A DNA stretch of 64,000 nucleotides from Linyphia triangularis (Eukaryota; Arthropoda; Arachnida; Araneae; Linyphiidae): contig OZ021724.1 of the NCBI GenBank assembly GCA_963978545.1, positions 98,749,792 to 98,813,791 on the forward strand. Direction: 5' to 3'. The notes beneath the pieces were generated by a model. The model did no database searches, had not been told where the DNA came from, and saw nothing but the letters and a program-made list of their open reading frames with translations. The position numbers were made by a program, and so were the translations under genes. Every line of letters begins with the position of its first letter. Positions within the stretch are counted from its first letter, which is position 1. Positions 10,738 to 22,162 of the stretch are shown here, piece by piece.

Positions 10738-12870
10738 TTAATCAAAACATACTAAATTAAAAACAAATTTAATAATTATTAGTGACTTATAAATAGCCAC
10801 TCTCAGTTCTGTTTTTATATTTAGCCGAGATCTATATTTTGTTTTCAAAGAAGTCACAGCAGAAAATCCAGTTTCACAAAGGTAGGATACTGAAAATGGA
10901 AATAGATTGCGAAATGCCCTTGTTCTTAGTGCAAAAAAATCATCCTCTACTCCTGCCCAAAATTCAAACAATCATTTATTACTAAATTGTCTTTTGGTTT
11001 CACCACTTGTGAAGTCTATGAATTTTTCTTCCTCATCAATTGAGAGTCCTTCGGGAGTCCTATGAAATGGATCCCTAACCCACTCGTAACTTGTTATCAG
11101 TTTGTCGTCAGCAAGAAAATACTATTTAAAATTCTTTGCCAGCATGGCTAAATGATTTTCAAAGGTTACAAAAAGAACTTTTAAATGTTCTTCTTCAGCC
11201 TTATATGTTTTAGTACAATCATCCACATTTGCAAACATTGTTAGGTTTTTTTGCTTTAAATTTCTGCTAAACAATTCCAATTTTCTACAAAAAGCATTAA
11301 CTTTATCACTCGTATCCAACATATGTGCATTTGCTCTTTGGAATTGAAGGTTCAAGTTATTTAATTTCTCGAACATGTCGACCAAGTAGCTCAATTTCAA
11401 CACAAATAAACCATCTCGAAAATTCTCGGCTTTTGGTCTGTTTTTTTTTCTTTTTTTTTTTTTTTTTTTCTAGGAAAATGGCGATTTCTTCTCTTAATTC
11501 ATAAACACGTAGCAAAATTTCCCACGTGATAACCATTTTGCCTCGCAATAAAATAGTAACGCTGAATATACCGAACCCATGTCTTTACAAAGTGCGGAAA
11601 AGATTATCGATTTCAGGGATCTCATTTTTATATAATTTACTACGGTTACATCCGTAGTTAACAAATATTCATACCAGGACTCATTTCTTTCGAAGACAAA
11701 GCTTCTCTGTGGTCATGCAATGTGTCCAGACCATCGATATAGATAAACAACTGGATAGACTGCTCCATTGTCAATGCAAAGAGAAAAACGCGCCGGGGAT
11801 TGCGAAGCTGGTGGGAAGATTAACCAATCATAGTTCACTTTAATAGTTGAATGGAAATGCGAAAAACCTTGTAAAATGCTAGAGTACATATTTTTTTGCA
11901 AATTATTACTAATTAAGGTCTACTATTGACATTTCTGCTGTGTACAACCCAAAATTTTATTTTCAATCCTCAGCAATCCGTATTTTTTATCCCACCAATG
12001 GCATCTGGTAACGGCTTCATTTTCCCAGCGTTAAGCAGTCTATCCAGTTGTTTATCTATATCGATGGTCCAGACGCACTGAGGCGATTTTTGTTTTACTA
12101 ATGCTTGTATACCTTGGAATCTTCGGGGCCTTGAACGAGCACCATCGGTGCATATTCCGACGCAATCTTTCCATTCTATGTTTGCCTCGTTCATAAAATC
12201 ATTTAAAATAGCAAATAATGCGAGCGCTGTTGTTTGGAGTTCTATTGGTTTGCAGAAAAGTAGTTCTTCTACTACTGACATATTATCACAAAATCGAACA
12301 TATGCAATTAAATGAGCATCTTTATTACTATCTTCTGCTTCATCAAGCTGTATTGAAAGCAATTTCTCACGCAACTTCGAGAAAAGCTGACACTGTACAT
12401 CTTCAGCAATATCACCCATGCGACGAGCAACAGTATCATTTGAAAAAGGTATGGACAGCAATTGTTTTGATAAATTATCTCCAAACATAGTTTTTCTACA
12501 ATTTCAATTGCTGCTGGTAAAATAAGCTCTTCACCAATGGTGTGTAGTTTTTTTACATCTGGCAATTTTATATAAAACTTTCTAAGATGCAAAGAAAGCT
12601 TTTTTATTCACAGACAAAGTTTCTTTAAAAAATGATTTTTGCTTTTTATATGATTTTAATTCGAAGAATTCTCTGGGTGTTTGTTGACGTACTCACTATG
12701 AAGCTTTTCTAAATGTCGTTTAAGTTTATTAGGTTTCATGCTGTCTGCGGTAAATATTTTTGAGCAAATGATACACATGACCTTTCTTCTTCATTTACTT
12801 CTGTACTGGTAAACCCGAAATTTAAGTATTCTTGAGAATATTTTCTTGATTTTATTTTCGGAACCACTCT
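10738..12870 (-). pseudogene. BED-finger hAT transposase, disrupted
   Basis: In minus-strand order, translated pieces follow the ZBED5/GTF2IRD2-like transposase: KYSQEYLNFGF near 12830; a BED zinc finger (CIICSKIFTADS with the HLEKLH pair, near 12675-12785); LHTIGEELILPAAIEIVEKL; SIPFSNDTVARRMGDIAEDV; LLSIQLDEAED; EELLFCKPIELQT; and WKDCVGICTDGARS. Across the inserted MITE, CVWT continues as LHDHREALSSK. Then come RGKMVITWEILLRVYELREE and YLVDMFEKLNNLNLQFQRAN, and finally the hAT dimerisation part FPFSVSYLCETGFSAVTSLK. Frame changes near 12785 and 12480, a poly-Lys tract from a poly-T expansion at 11440-11470, and the MITE insertion inactivate it. Such proteins normally cut and paste the element. 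Confidence 0.9.
11732..12066. mobile_element. 335-bp MITE inserted in the hAT transposase gene
   Basis: Perfect 33-bp terminal inverted repeats (11732-11764 and 12034-12066, starting CATCGATATAGATAAACAAC), flanked by an exact 8-bp direct repeat GTCCAGAC (11724-11731 and 12067-12074). On the minus strand the transposase reading CVWT stops at one edge and LHDHREAL resumes at the other, so removal of the element plus one repeat would restore continuity at the homology level. The 8-bp duplication fits hAT or P-like elements; the TIR is not one I recognise. It has no coding capacity. Confidence 0.9.
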
Positions 12871-13143
12871 CGTCTGTGTACTTGTTGATGTTTGACTATC
12901 GTCTAATACTCGCTTACTTCCTCTTATAAAATTTATAATATTTATCCGTGATATAAAATTTATCCGTGAGTCTGCATAAATCTGCTGCCGTGAATATTTA
13001 ATATGGTGAATTGCAATTAACACGAAAACATATATAACATACGCATTAACTATAGATTTGATAGCGATAGAAGGATCGACTCGAATGAGACTGGCTGAAA
13101 TTGAAACTTGTGTTATCGAATATTTTCCTTCTTCCTATGAGAA

Positions 13144-13322
13144 CGACCAAACGGTATAGTGGTTAGCGTGCTGGCATCTAGACCGCGAGGTTGCGGGTTC
13201 GAGTCCCGTGTTGGCATGGGTGTTTGTAAATGTATGTTGGTTTGTTAAATGACGAAATGTTTCGGCGCATTATAGCCCTCGTGTTGCTGACGGCGCCAGA
13301 TAATCTGAGTACAACCAACCAA
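13144..13322 (+). mobile_element. tRNA-derived SINE, family 1 (copy in the hAT element)
   Basis: Has internal RNA polymerase III promoter boxes: an A-box-like TATAGTGGTTAGCGTGCTGG and a B box GGTTCGAGTCC, followed by a non-tRNA body ending in ACAACCAACCAA. It is flanked by a 14-bp target-site duplication TCTTCCTATGAGAA (13130-13143, 13323-13336), as left by LINE-driven retroposition. Not a functional tRNA gene: there is no acceptor-stem pairing. Confidence 0.9.
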
Positions 13323-14328
13323 TCTTCCTATGAGAAAACATTTGCTCTGCGCATGCTCGAGACGGCATCGGTCGTGTTCACCACTCGCTTGGCAAAATGC
13401 TAGATGTGGTTTCTTGCCAACGTTGGCTTGCTTTTACTCTTGTTTTGGCAGTTAGTTGAAAATAATTTAAAAACAGAATCCAAAATACTCAATATACATT
13501 ATTGTTGTATACATTTTATAATAAGCGGGGGCGCGATGAAAATTATGTTTGAAAATTGGGCCGCGAATACTGAAAGATTGAGAAACGCTGCTTTAAAAGT
13601 ATTTTTTCCAAGTGAAATGTTCATATTGATTATCCAAATCCCATTCCCATATTCCAGGATACAAATAATTTTTCAAATTATTATCTGGTTACTGGTTTAA
13701 TATTGAAAAATATAAGCTTTAAATCGCGAAAGATCACCTTTCGTGTTTTACAAGAATAATATATTTTAAATCTTTATATAGTTCAGGTAAAATAGAGGAT
13801 ATATAAGAATAAAAAATTGTTTCTTTAATGTGTGAAATGAAAAACGAATTTTGAACAATTTAGGCATGTGACACATGATTTTTGATTATTTTTTGACGCT
13901 GAATCAAATGAAAACAAAAGCAAGACCATATAGCCAACCAAAAAAAGTTATAGTCGAAAATACCTGTATTATGAAAGTACATGTAATAAACAAAATTTTA
14001 ATGGAAATTGTACTCAGTAAGTAATAAAATAAGTAAGTAGTAGTATTTAATGTAGAACAATTGTACTTGCATGTACATGATATCAGCTTCAAAATAACTT
14101 CAGGAACTGCTTCCAATGTCTTCTTAGTGGGTTGCAACTAATTCACACCCTGTCGTGCCGTGTCCAACCACACTTCAATAATTTATTACCAGCACACAAG
14201 TGTACTTGGTGTTTGGTAGCAACATCTATATAAGGGGTGAGCTTGACTGTCTAAAGTCACGTGGGTAGAAGGCGTTCCAATTTGGCACTAGTCTTTTTCA
14301 GCGACGTTTGAAATAGTCCGTATCTACA

Positions 14329-14498
14329 TTCATCTAGCGAGAACTTATCATTCTTCTTGACGTACATCTAGCGAAAACTTATCATTCTTCTTGACTTAAT
14401 CTAGAGAAAACTTATCATTCTTCTTGACGTACATCTAGCGAAAACTTATTCTTCTTGACGTATATCTAGCGAAAACTTATAATTCTTTTTGACGTACA
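14329..14498. repeat. ~34-bp minisatellite, five units
   Basis: The unit ATCTAGCGAAAACTTATCAT plus TCTTCTTGACGTAC is repeated five times with small length changes (some units lack ATCAT, one reads CTAGAG). It lies in the intron before exon e. Confidence 0.85.
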
Positions 14499-15139
14499 GG
14501 AAGAAACAAAGTTTCTCTAGTTTCTTTCACTTTTCTATTTCTGTTGATTCCCTGAAGTTAAAAGTTAACATAACTTTCCCCACAGTAGCCTCTGACTTGA
14601 GTATTGTTAGAAGATGTTTTTTAACATTTTCTCTTGGTCTCCAGGAGGATTATGTGTAAGTAAATGCAGATCGTATATAAGGGGACGCAGAGTGGCTGAA
14701 ATGTCCGTGATTTGTTAAAAATTATTGATTTTCCAACTGCAATACTAATTGATAGTTACGCACTGATTTTCTGTTCAAATGAATACTTTTTTCTTTTTCT
14801 TATGGTGCTTCGTAGCATTTAAATTTGCTCACCATACCTTCCGAAAACAATTGTAAAAGTTTAATAAACAGCCAAATTGTTGCTATTTGAAAGGCTTTTA
14901 GCTAATAAACATAATTGGAAATAAAATACAAGCCCAATTTTATAGCTATGATATTTCTCTGTTTTTTGAAAAAGCTAACCAATTCAATAAAATGTATAAG
15001 TAAACTCTGCATTACGAAATAAATTAAACTCTATTTTTTAAGCATCTCTGTTTCAACAGTGTATGCTCCACCTCAATATCAAAAACTCTCTTCAGACCAT
15101 GAATATTTCAAACTGTGAATTCTTTTCCCATCCAAACAG

Positions 15140-15391
15140 GAGTCAGAGCATCGATGATCTCACTCAGATAGACGGCGGCGGAGGAAACGGAGGAACATTT
15201 CCGTCGCATGGTGGCGGACCCCGCAGGTCGCACAGTGTTGGGGTGGCCGCGCACAAACTAGCCGCACATTTCAAGGGGAAGGAGGGAGAAGAGAAAGCGA
15301 CATCACTGGTCCTCTCGGCCACGGGGTCGCTCAACGAAAAGATGCTCGCCAACGTGATGACCGACTCAAAGGGACTGCAATGGGAGAAGAG
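15140..15391 (+). CDS. PDZ-scaffold gene, exon e (Gly-rich and conserved-looking linker)
   Basis: 252 bp, acceptor CCAAACAG, donor GTGGGT, in phase with exon d (Arg codon split 2+1). It encodes SQSIDDLTQID, a Gly-rich run, a basic RRSHSVG motif that could be a phosphorylation or 14-3-3-like site (inference), then a segment ending in VMTDSKGLQWEKR. The exon is GC-rich and the opposite strand has only a 62-codon shadow ORF. Exons d and e are separated by a 6.1-kb intron that holds the hAT transposon and several foldback elements. Confidence 0.88.
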
Positions 15392-15624
15392 GTGGGTTTG
15401 TTTGATTGATCAATCGTTGATTGTTGTGAGCACTTCAAGTTGATTATCCTCCTCAGACCCACAACTGTTTGAAACATGATTTGAAGATAAATTTGTGTGT
15501 ATATTATTCTTTTGGGTCTACGTTACGTACTTTTAAAGTTCAGAACTGATCCATGCACTTTAAGTACACTTAGACAAAGAATGACTATCTTCTTAAGCTT
15601 GTAAAAATTCTGAAATTTAATTGT

Positions 15625-15936
15625 TCAGATGAGAAATTTAATCATGAAAGGCTGCATTTTCGTGAGGACGAAAAATACTTTACAGTTGGAGCAAAAAAAT
15701 TTTGTTCGCTCTGAACATCCAGACATCCAACAACGTGAGGAAAAAGTCTTAGTGTCCATTGCTGGCATGTGCTTCGCACCAACTTTTCGTGACGCCTCTA
15801 CTGGCAGAGGAACTGTTTTTTGCCATTTCTTTACAAGTTCTACTTCGTCACATATAGTGGAACTATCATCAGCTGTAGGACTGAATTCGATTTTTTCATG
15901 CAAAGAAAAATTATGCGCCCAAAATCCGATGTGCAT
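15625..15936 (-). pseudogene. piggyBac-like transposase C-terminal fragment
   Basis: Open for 103 codons on the minus strand. It reads as a C-terminal tail: VPLPVEASRKVGAKHMPAMD, then a cysteine-rich zinc-ribbon-like part RCWMSGCSERTKFFCSNCKV. This spacing (RC..x..GC...T..C..C.V) is what I recall for the end of piggyBac-derived transposases. No DDE catalytic domain is found next to it, so it is a truncated remnant. The 103-codon ORF on the other strand is a shadow. It sits in the last intron of the PDZ gene. Confidence 0.55.
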
Positions 15937-16580
15937 TTAAATGTACACGGGGTCTCAAGAGGATATAGTACTCTAGTAATAAAAATGGCGACCTCAAATA
16001 TCCGAGAATAATTTATAAGGATACAAGTAGTTTATAGTTCTTTCTAATTATTCTAAAATGTATGATAAATTGAAGAAAGGATTCTTAAAATATTCATCAT
16101 TCAATATTAAATACTGAAAGTACCCATCCATCTTTAAAAGTTTCGCTTTTCAACATTCAATACTAAAGTTTGATTCATTCAGAGATGGGTGTCTAACATA
16201 AAATCCTCTTCTTATCTGCTATCGACCGGTCTGATGAAAAAGAACACGCTGTTTAAGTCTTTAGATGGCCAAGGCCCGTAAAAGCTTTTAAATACCAAGA
16301 AAAAGAAAAAAAAACTATATTACTCTATTTTAACTGTTTTTAACACAAACTAAATTTATAATGAAGTAAATACTGTTAGCAATTGCCATGAGATCTTAAA
16401 ATTTTAGCAAGAAGTATTGTTGAAAAAAAATTACATTAATTTTCTTACTACATTGACTATTTAAGAACAATTTTTCATTGATGTGCAAGTATGGTAGTCT
16501 CTCCACACTAATGATTTATACATAACTTGCAACCTTAATATTCTAAACTGACCTTTAATGTGAAATTCCATACTCAACAG

Positions 16581-17619
16581 GTTTGAGGATACTCTCGACA
16601 GCGACCAGGACAGCCCCAAAGACAACAATGGCAGCACCAGCATCAAGAAAGACTCATCGAAAGCATCCTACCTAGACTATCCTCACAGCAAACTGCAGCT
16701 GGAGATGAGGACAGAATCTCCTGCATCCACGAGGAACCGACGTCTCGAGGGCAGCATCAGGAAGACCGTGGTTGAGGTCTCGAATCGAGACCAGGACCAG
16801 ACCAGGTCTTCATTGTCTAAAAGTAGAAAGGGAGTGCTCAAGAGGGACGAAGACAATGATTCTGACGTGTCCAGGGACTCGTTGGAAGTCTCTCATAGGG
16901 GCTACGTGAAGAGAAACGTCAAAGTCAGTTCGACTGCCAACCTCGATGTCCAGAATAAAGACGAGAGATCGCATGTTTCTGAGAGCCCGAGGCAGATGTT
17001 TCTTAAAAAGGCCATGGAAACGGAAGAATCAGTGACGAAAGGGGGGATATATGTCAAAGACAGATCATCCAGCAAGTCATCGAGGGTACACAGCAATTCG
17101 CTGTCCAGCAACGATGAGTCGGTGCAGGACACAATAGCGACCAGCTACTTCAAGAGTCGACAAGAAGATAACGACAACACCAGCTACTTCAAGAGTCGGC
17201 AGGAATCCGTCGATCAAGGCAGCTTACGCGCAAAATCTTCCACGAACGTTTTCAGCACAAGTGCATACGCCGAGAGGCAAAAGCCTAGCGGTTCGGAGGG
17301 CTTTGTGGTCAGCAAAATCGTGGTAAATGGAGGGGCGGCAGACGATCATAAGAGGGCGATGGTTCAACCCCTAGGCCCTAATCAGACTGAGGACAGATCT
17401 CAGCCGAAATTTGCAAAGAAAACAGCAACGGCTGCTGGAGGTATGTTCACACAGATAAACCCTTTCCAGGTGTCTTCCTCGAAAGCACGAGGACAGTGGA
17501 TGGGAGGACAAGTTAATGGTTCCGTCGAACAGTCGGAGTTTCATCAGGGAAGGAACAGTGGCTATACAGGGCCCAAGCTCAGCCTCAAGGACTCAGCCAT
17601 CAAGCACAGACAGTTCTGA
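16581..17619 (+). CDS. PDZ-scaffold gene, terminal exon (disordered Ser/Arg/Lys-rich tail)
   Basis: 346 codons after one base completing the split Arg codon, ending in TGA at 17617-17619. The protein is highly charged and rich in Ser, Arg, Lys, Asp and Gln with no predicted fold. It contains a short duplicated motif, TSYFKSRQE, twice within about 25 residues (near 17140-17205). The exon start is set by the CAACAG acceptor, not by the first ATG at 16705. Together the six exons give about 597 residues of the C-terminal part of the protein. The architecture, one PDZ followed by a long disordered tail, resembles AHNAK/periaxin-like scaffolds. Role, partners and location are not deducible. Confidence 0.92.
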
Positions 17620-19863
17620 ACCATCCATGCTTTGTGCTTAATGCAGTATTTCTACTACGCAACGAATTGTAAAAGGTTTTACAAAAAGAGTTCAACAATT
17701 ATTATTGTAACTTTGTTGTACTGATTCATTCAAATGTGCTTAATTGATTCTCTAAGTCCTTTGAATTTCCTTACAGAACAAATGAACTCGTGTCATTTAA
17801 AAAGTTCTAAAATTGTCAAACAATTCACAGCTATGTGAAAAACTATTAGCCACGGAGGAAAACGTCAAGCAGGAGTTAGTGTGCAATTGCAGAGCTGGAA
17901 ATCTATTCAATACAACGAAATTGTGTTGCAAGACTATGTAAGAATCAGTTTTTAAGTATTTTTGTTTGAACAGCTGATTAACATAGTTGTACAATATTCT
18001 TCGTTGGATAGTGGACACTCGGTATGTCATTTTTAAAAAAAACTCCTCACGCATAATAACACTCAGAAAAACTGTCGCTCAGGCATGGACGCCTCCAGGG
18101 AGTGTCAAAGAGGTGTTCTGGCACCACCTTGATTTTTAAAAATTAAAACTAAAGTGGAGAAAAGTGGTAAAATTCCCAGGAAAATGAAGTATAATATGGG
18201 TTTTAAATTATTCATTTTAAAGGAAAATTAACGTATAACGATTAAATAAAATGAAAAGCCATATTAGAAGCATCAAGGTTTGAACAACACCTACTCTTTG
18301 CAACCATCTGTAAGTAATTAAACAATCCTGCCAGAGACTATGCGCTCAGATGACGTATGAAATACCTGTTTATTTAAAATAAGAATCTCAATGGAAGGGG
18401 GGAAGGGTAGAGTAATACTATTCTAAACGATTACACAACCCTACAATGAAATAATATCTGGGCAAAACATCCAATTTGAAGAATACACCATGTCCTTTAA
18501 TTCAATGATCATCCTAGCAAAATTCGCGACTCCCTTTCAAGAAATGGAGTGTACAAATACTACGAAAAAATCCCCCCGTCTTTTTGTGCTCAACAATTCA
18601 ACTTTTCTGTATATAACAGGAATCGTATAGTTGTAAATATGAAATTTTCCACCACAAATTAATTTGCGTGAAAAAAAAAATGCGTTTTATTTCTCACCGA
18701 GTCATCGTGATTTTTAAAATCGCACAATGACAGCGCAGGATTTTCAATCAAAATCTTTGTTATCCAGAAGGAAAAAAATTGAAACCAAATGTTGGTGTAA
18801 CTAAAGTTCAATTTTCTGATGTAATGGACAATTTCCGCATTGTTTTAATTTTTTTTATTCAATTCTAAATGTTTAGAAAAGGCCATAAACACAAAAATTT
18901 CTGCTCACTGTGCTTTTTTTTTTTAATTTGCAACCTAAGTTTGCTTTTTTAGTTTGGCGGGAAAAAGGATTCATTCGGATTGAATTGAATGTGACGTCAC
19001 TTGATCTGAAACAACTTGGCGTGAAACGCAGCAGCGGAAACTAGTTTTGCAAGTTTCTGGCAAATCGTGCCAACCTGTACGGGATATAGCAACTGTATAT
19101 CAAACCAACGCCTACTATTTGGCAGAAACCTCACGATAACCATAGAAACGGAAGGATGTTTTGACGTCACAGCTATTGAGGATCATTTTGATCGGATTGC
19201 AATCGGGCGGGACTTAGGCACAAGTTCTTTTCTTAATACTTAAATAAGTAAATTTTTCAAAGAACTTTTGTTTGAATATTTGGAATCTGGAAGAAATTTT
19301 TCATAAATATAAAATAATTTCAAACGTTTTTAAAAAATGCTGGAGTAGTCCATTATAGACTTTCGTCAATCAATAGAAAAATAAAGGTACAAAATAACTA
19401 GGTGGACATAAGATGCAATTTAGAATACTAAGCTATTCGAATTTTTATACATATTTCCAAACCTGTCCTTTCACTAAGCAAATATTTTAATAAAACCACG
19501 ATGTTTTTATCTTATTATTTTAATAAATTTATGTGATATTTTAAAAAGCAATATTTTATATCGTAACTGTCGCTTGATTATAAAATTGGTGCTTACTTAC
19601 AATATTAACAGTTGGTTCAAATAATTTTTTTTTTTTTTAAATCGAAGTAAAATTGCGACTTTGATTATGTACTGATAAAAATTTTGATGTATATAACTTA
19701 TTAAAATATTTTAACTTATAAAAATTTATATCGAAATTTGTTAAGTAATTTTAAATATGTAACATGTACGTTTTACTTTATGTAGCACATTGTTAGATTA
19801 GGTCCACTGTTTACTTCGACTCATCATGAAAAATTTCAATCATTGTTTATAGCACTGAATAAA
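17620..19863 (+). other. 3' untranslated / downstream region of the PDZ-scaffold gene
   Basis: No coding signal. Candidate poly(A) hexamers AATAAA lie at 18245-18250 and 19858-19863. The second follows the MITE at 18826-19351, so if it is the one used, that repeat is part of the 3' UTR. Which site is used cannot be decided from sequence. Confidence 0.35.
18826..19351 (+). repeat. MITE family 'GGACAATT' (single copy)
   Basis: Starts GGACAATTTCCGCATTG and ends in a complementary TGCTGGAGTAGTCC. The body matches, in the same orientation, the right half of the 1.04-kb palindrome at 60657-61172 and, inverted, its left half (for example ATTTCTGCTCACTG and CAGCAGCGGAA). It contains two TGACGTCA-type palindromes. 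It falls in the probable 3' UTR of the PDZ gene. Confidence 0.75.
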
Positions 19864-20842
19864 TCTATATTATTCATTGATCAATGTATTTGTATTTATT
19901 CTCTTGATTCCAAAAAAGAAACAGAAAAACTAGGGGCGGGGGAAATGCCACAACTTTCAAATACTCTTAATACTGGTCACTGTACTTAATACTGGACACT
20001 GCATTTTGGCGAGAAGTATTACATTAGAGAAAAAACTACCAAAAGTTACATTGGTGATATGTTTTTCGATAACTATTACATTATCCTTTCTTGAAAGTGA
20101 AACAGAGGATAGACTGCCGCTGATGGGCGATGCTCCAAGATAGAGAACTCTGTGTTAAACATAATCGTTTTTCAACTGTTTACGTTTTTATGGTATTTCG
20201 GAGGTGGGAATGTTTAGAACACTTTAAAAGGCATTGCCACAACGATTTTGATTCAAATCGTTAGAGCAATGACTGAAAAACAAATTTTTCAATGGAAACT
20301 ACCTTTTGCGTACGCGCAGTTTTGACAAAAACCTTAAAGTGCAGGTACCATTGCCACCACCAAACCAAATGCATAAGTTGAACATCGTTAGTCAATCCGT
20401 TCGGGAGTTATGCTAACCACAGACAAACACAAATAATTTTTTTTATATACCACTCTTTTAAACTCAGCATATTCGAAAACGTTTTTTTTTTTTTTTTTTT
20501 TTTTTACTGAACTCAATACTTTCACTGTCCTATAGTAACTTATGGGTGGTTGAAATTCAAAAACCTTAACTGAAACCAAAAATAAGAGACGTCCTAAAAC
20601 TGCATTCTATGTTTATTGCCTTCATGCTAGATGGATCTTGTATAAATTAGATGATGCAGAGGGTATTCTTAGGGGGATTTAATGTATACATTTATACCAG
20701 CATTTAGGAAAACAAGTTTTAAAAAAATTCATCTGCCAGTTTGTGTGAAACAAATGCATAAAGTGCTGATGACCGAATGGCTTTGTATATAAAAAATTGG
20801 ATATGCATAGGAAATTATTAGAATAGTAATTCTGCAATATAT
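19864..20842. other. Intergenic DNA with no recognised feature
   Basis: AT-rich, with poly-T at 20482-20505. A 63-codon minus ORF spans the poly-T and is not credible. Confidence 0.3.
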
Positions 20843-21578
20843 TGTTGCGTGTATGGGTTCGAAAGATTTGAAGCCAAAGCAGATCAAAACTTGCAAAAAT
20901 TTATTCCAATATAACTCTTCACAGATTCTGTTACAACTCCAGAACTTCTCGTTCTAATAGACTCAATACAGCTCTTTTCACAACAATAGAGCACAAAACT
21001 GCAGTTAAAAACTTGACAACACAACTGCTAAAATCGCTGCAAAAGACAATGCAATACAGTTCACTTTAGAACTACTCTGAATGCTCACTGTGACTCAGTA
21101 TCTCAACTCAGTAATTCCAGTCAACTAACTCATTGACTCAACTAACTCCACTCACGGCAGGTCTTATATAGGAGAGGCGAACTTTCGTGAATCTTCCAGA
21201 GATAGACATTTGGAGAACTTTCCAGATCGTAGTCGAAAAGTCCTATACATGTACATGGGGACCGACAATGTCGCCAAATGGTCGCCAAGTTTGGCGACAT
21301 TTGGCGATTTCTTGCCAAATTTGGCAACAAAAATTAGTTGCCGAAACCTTCGCAAATTTGGCGAGATTGCCAACCATAAGGTTAAATGCCCTGCTCCTTG
21401 TAAAACTCGCTTTGCAGCGTTACCTCTGTAAAACTCGTTATCAAGCATTAAGATCCATATTGCAGGGAAGCCAACTTAAGACGAACTATTGCACTGCCTT
21501 ATGCGAAATGTACATAGATGTTCCTATTTGCAAAATTAACACTACGAAATATTTACAAATATACAAAAATTCGTAACA
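20843..21578 (-). mobile_element. Solo LTR, 736 bp, Ty3/gypsy-like
   Basis: TGTTGCG...CGTAACA termini and 4-bp flanks ATAT on both sides. On the minus strand it begins TGTTACGAATTTTTGTATAT, has a CTATATAAG promoter near 21168 and an AATAAA signal near 20900. The middle holds several inverted TTGGCGA/TCGCCAA boxes (21280-21365). It is closely related to the copy at 36775-37508 along its whole length. Confidence 0.85.
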
Positions 21579-21737
21579 ATATTAACATCGATATCTGCAC
21601 ACCATTGAAACCTTGTATGATTATATTTACATGCTTTTCACAGTCCCCAAGCAGGCACATCAGGAAATAGTCGCTAATAAGAAACCGTTTCTTATCTCCA
21701 ACGAATGTTGAAAGATATTCCACAGTCTACTTAGTGG

Positions 21738-21903
21738 TTGGTTGTTTTCAGATTATCTGGCGCCGTCAGCAACACGAGAGCTATAATGAGCCGAAACATT
21801 CGTCATTAGACAAGCCAACATACATTTACAAACACCCATGCCTAACACGGGACTCTAACCCGTAACATTGCGGTCTAGAAGCTAGCACGCTAACCACTAT
21901 AAC
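21738..21903 (-). mobile_element. tRNA-derived SINE, family 1 (minus copy)
   Basis: Reverse-complement copy of the SINE at 13144, with A- and B-box-like motifs on the minus strand, bounded by a 12-bp target-site duplication TCTACTTAGTGG (21726-21737, 21904-21915). The B box is mutated (GGGTTAGAGTCC on the minus strand), so this is an older copy. Confidence 0.88.
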
Positions 21904-21957
21904 TCTACTTAGTGGGGGAAACAAGCAAAATGTGAGTATTAGTAGGAAAAAGTTAAT

Positions 21958-22162
21958 ACTGATGGAAAACAGTTATCATACTTCGAAATTCAAGAGGTAA
22001 CCGTCCTGCATTTCAGTCTCAAATAGGAAACTAGTTAACTAGTGCTACTTTCAGAATTGAAACTTGACACAAGAGGATCCCTGTCATGTCCACTCATTTT
22101 ATGAAATGTAGAGATTGTAAAATGTCTACCAGGAATCAAGAGAAAACGTCTTGAAACCAAAT
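21958..22162 (+). repeat. Left copy of a ~200-bp direct repeat
   Basis: Begins ACTGATGGAAAA and ends GAAACCAAA. Nearly the same sequence recurs at 22693-22924, with a few substitutions and a roughly 25-bp length difference. The left copy abuts the 18S-like fragment directly. Confidence 0.85.

Larger units (their letters stand above)
10557..13590 (-). mobile_element. hAT-superfamily transposon (ZBED5/FAM200-like, Buster/Charlie type) with 8-bp TSD
   Basis: Terminal inverted repeats begin CAGCGATTCTCAACC at the left and, reverse-complemented, CAGCGTTTCTCAATC at the right. They are flanked by an exact 8-bp duplication CTTTAAAA (10549-10556 and 13591-13598), the hAT hallmark. It carries a decayed transposase gene on the minus strand and two later insertions: a 335-bp MITE (11732-12066) and a tRNA-derived SINE (13144-13322). 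Without these it would be about 2.5 kb. It lies in the intron between exons d and e of the PDZ gene. Confidence 0.93.

Noticed and set aside
11724..12074. 36-bp inverted duplication taken at first as a template-switch rearrangement in the transposase
   Set aside because: An exact 8-bp direct repeat outside 33-bp inverted ends and continuous homology across the site show it is a MITE insertion.
13144..13220. Possible tRNA gene
   Set aside because: A- and B-box motifs are present, but acceptor-stem pairing is absent and the unit recurs with target duplications, so it is a SINE.
15629..15940. 103-codon plus-strand ORF opposite the piggyBac-like fragment
   Set aside because: The minus strand carries the recognisable cysteine-rich tail; the plus frame is a shadow with no familiar motif.
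16705..17619. Intronless gene starting at the ATG at 16705
   Set aside because: The frame is open upstream to the CAACAG acceptor at 16580 and joins in phase to the previous exon.
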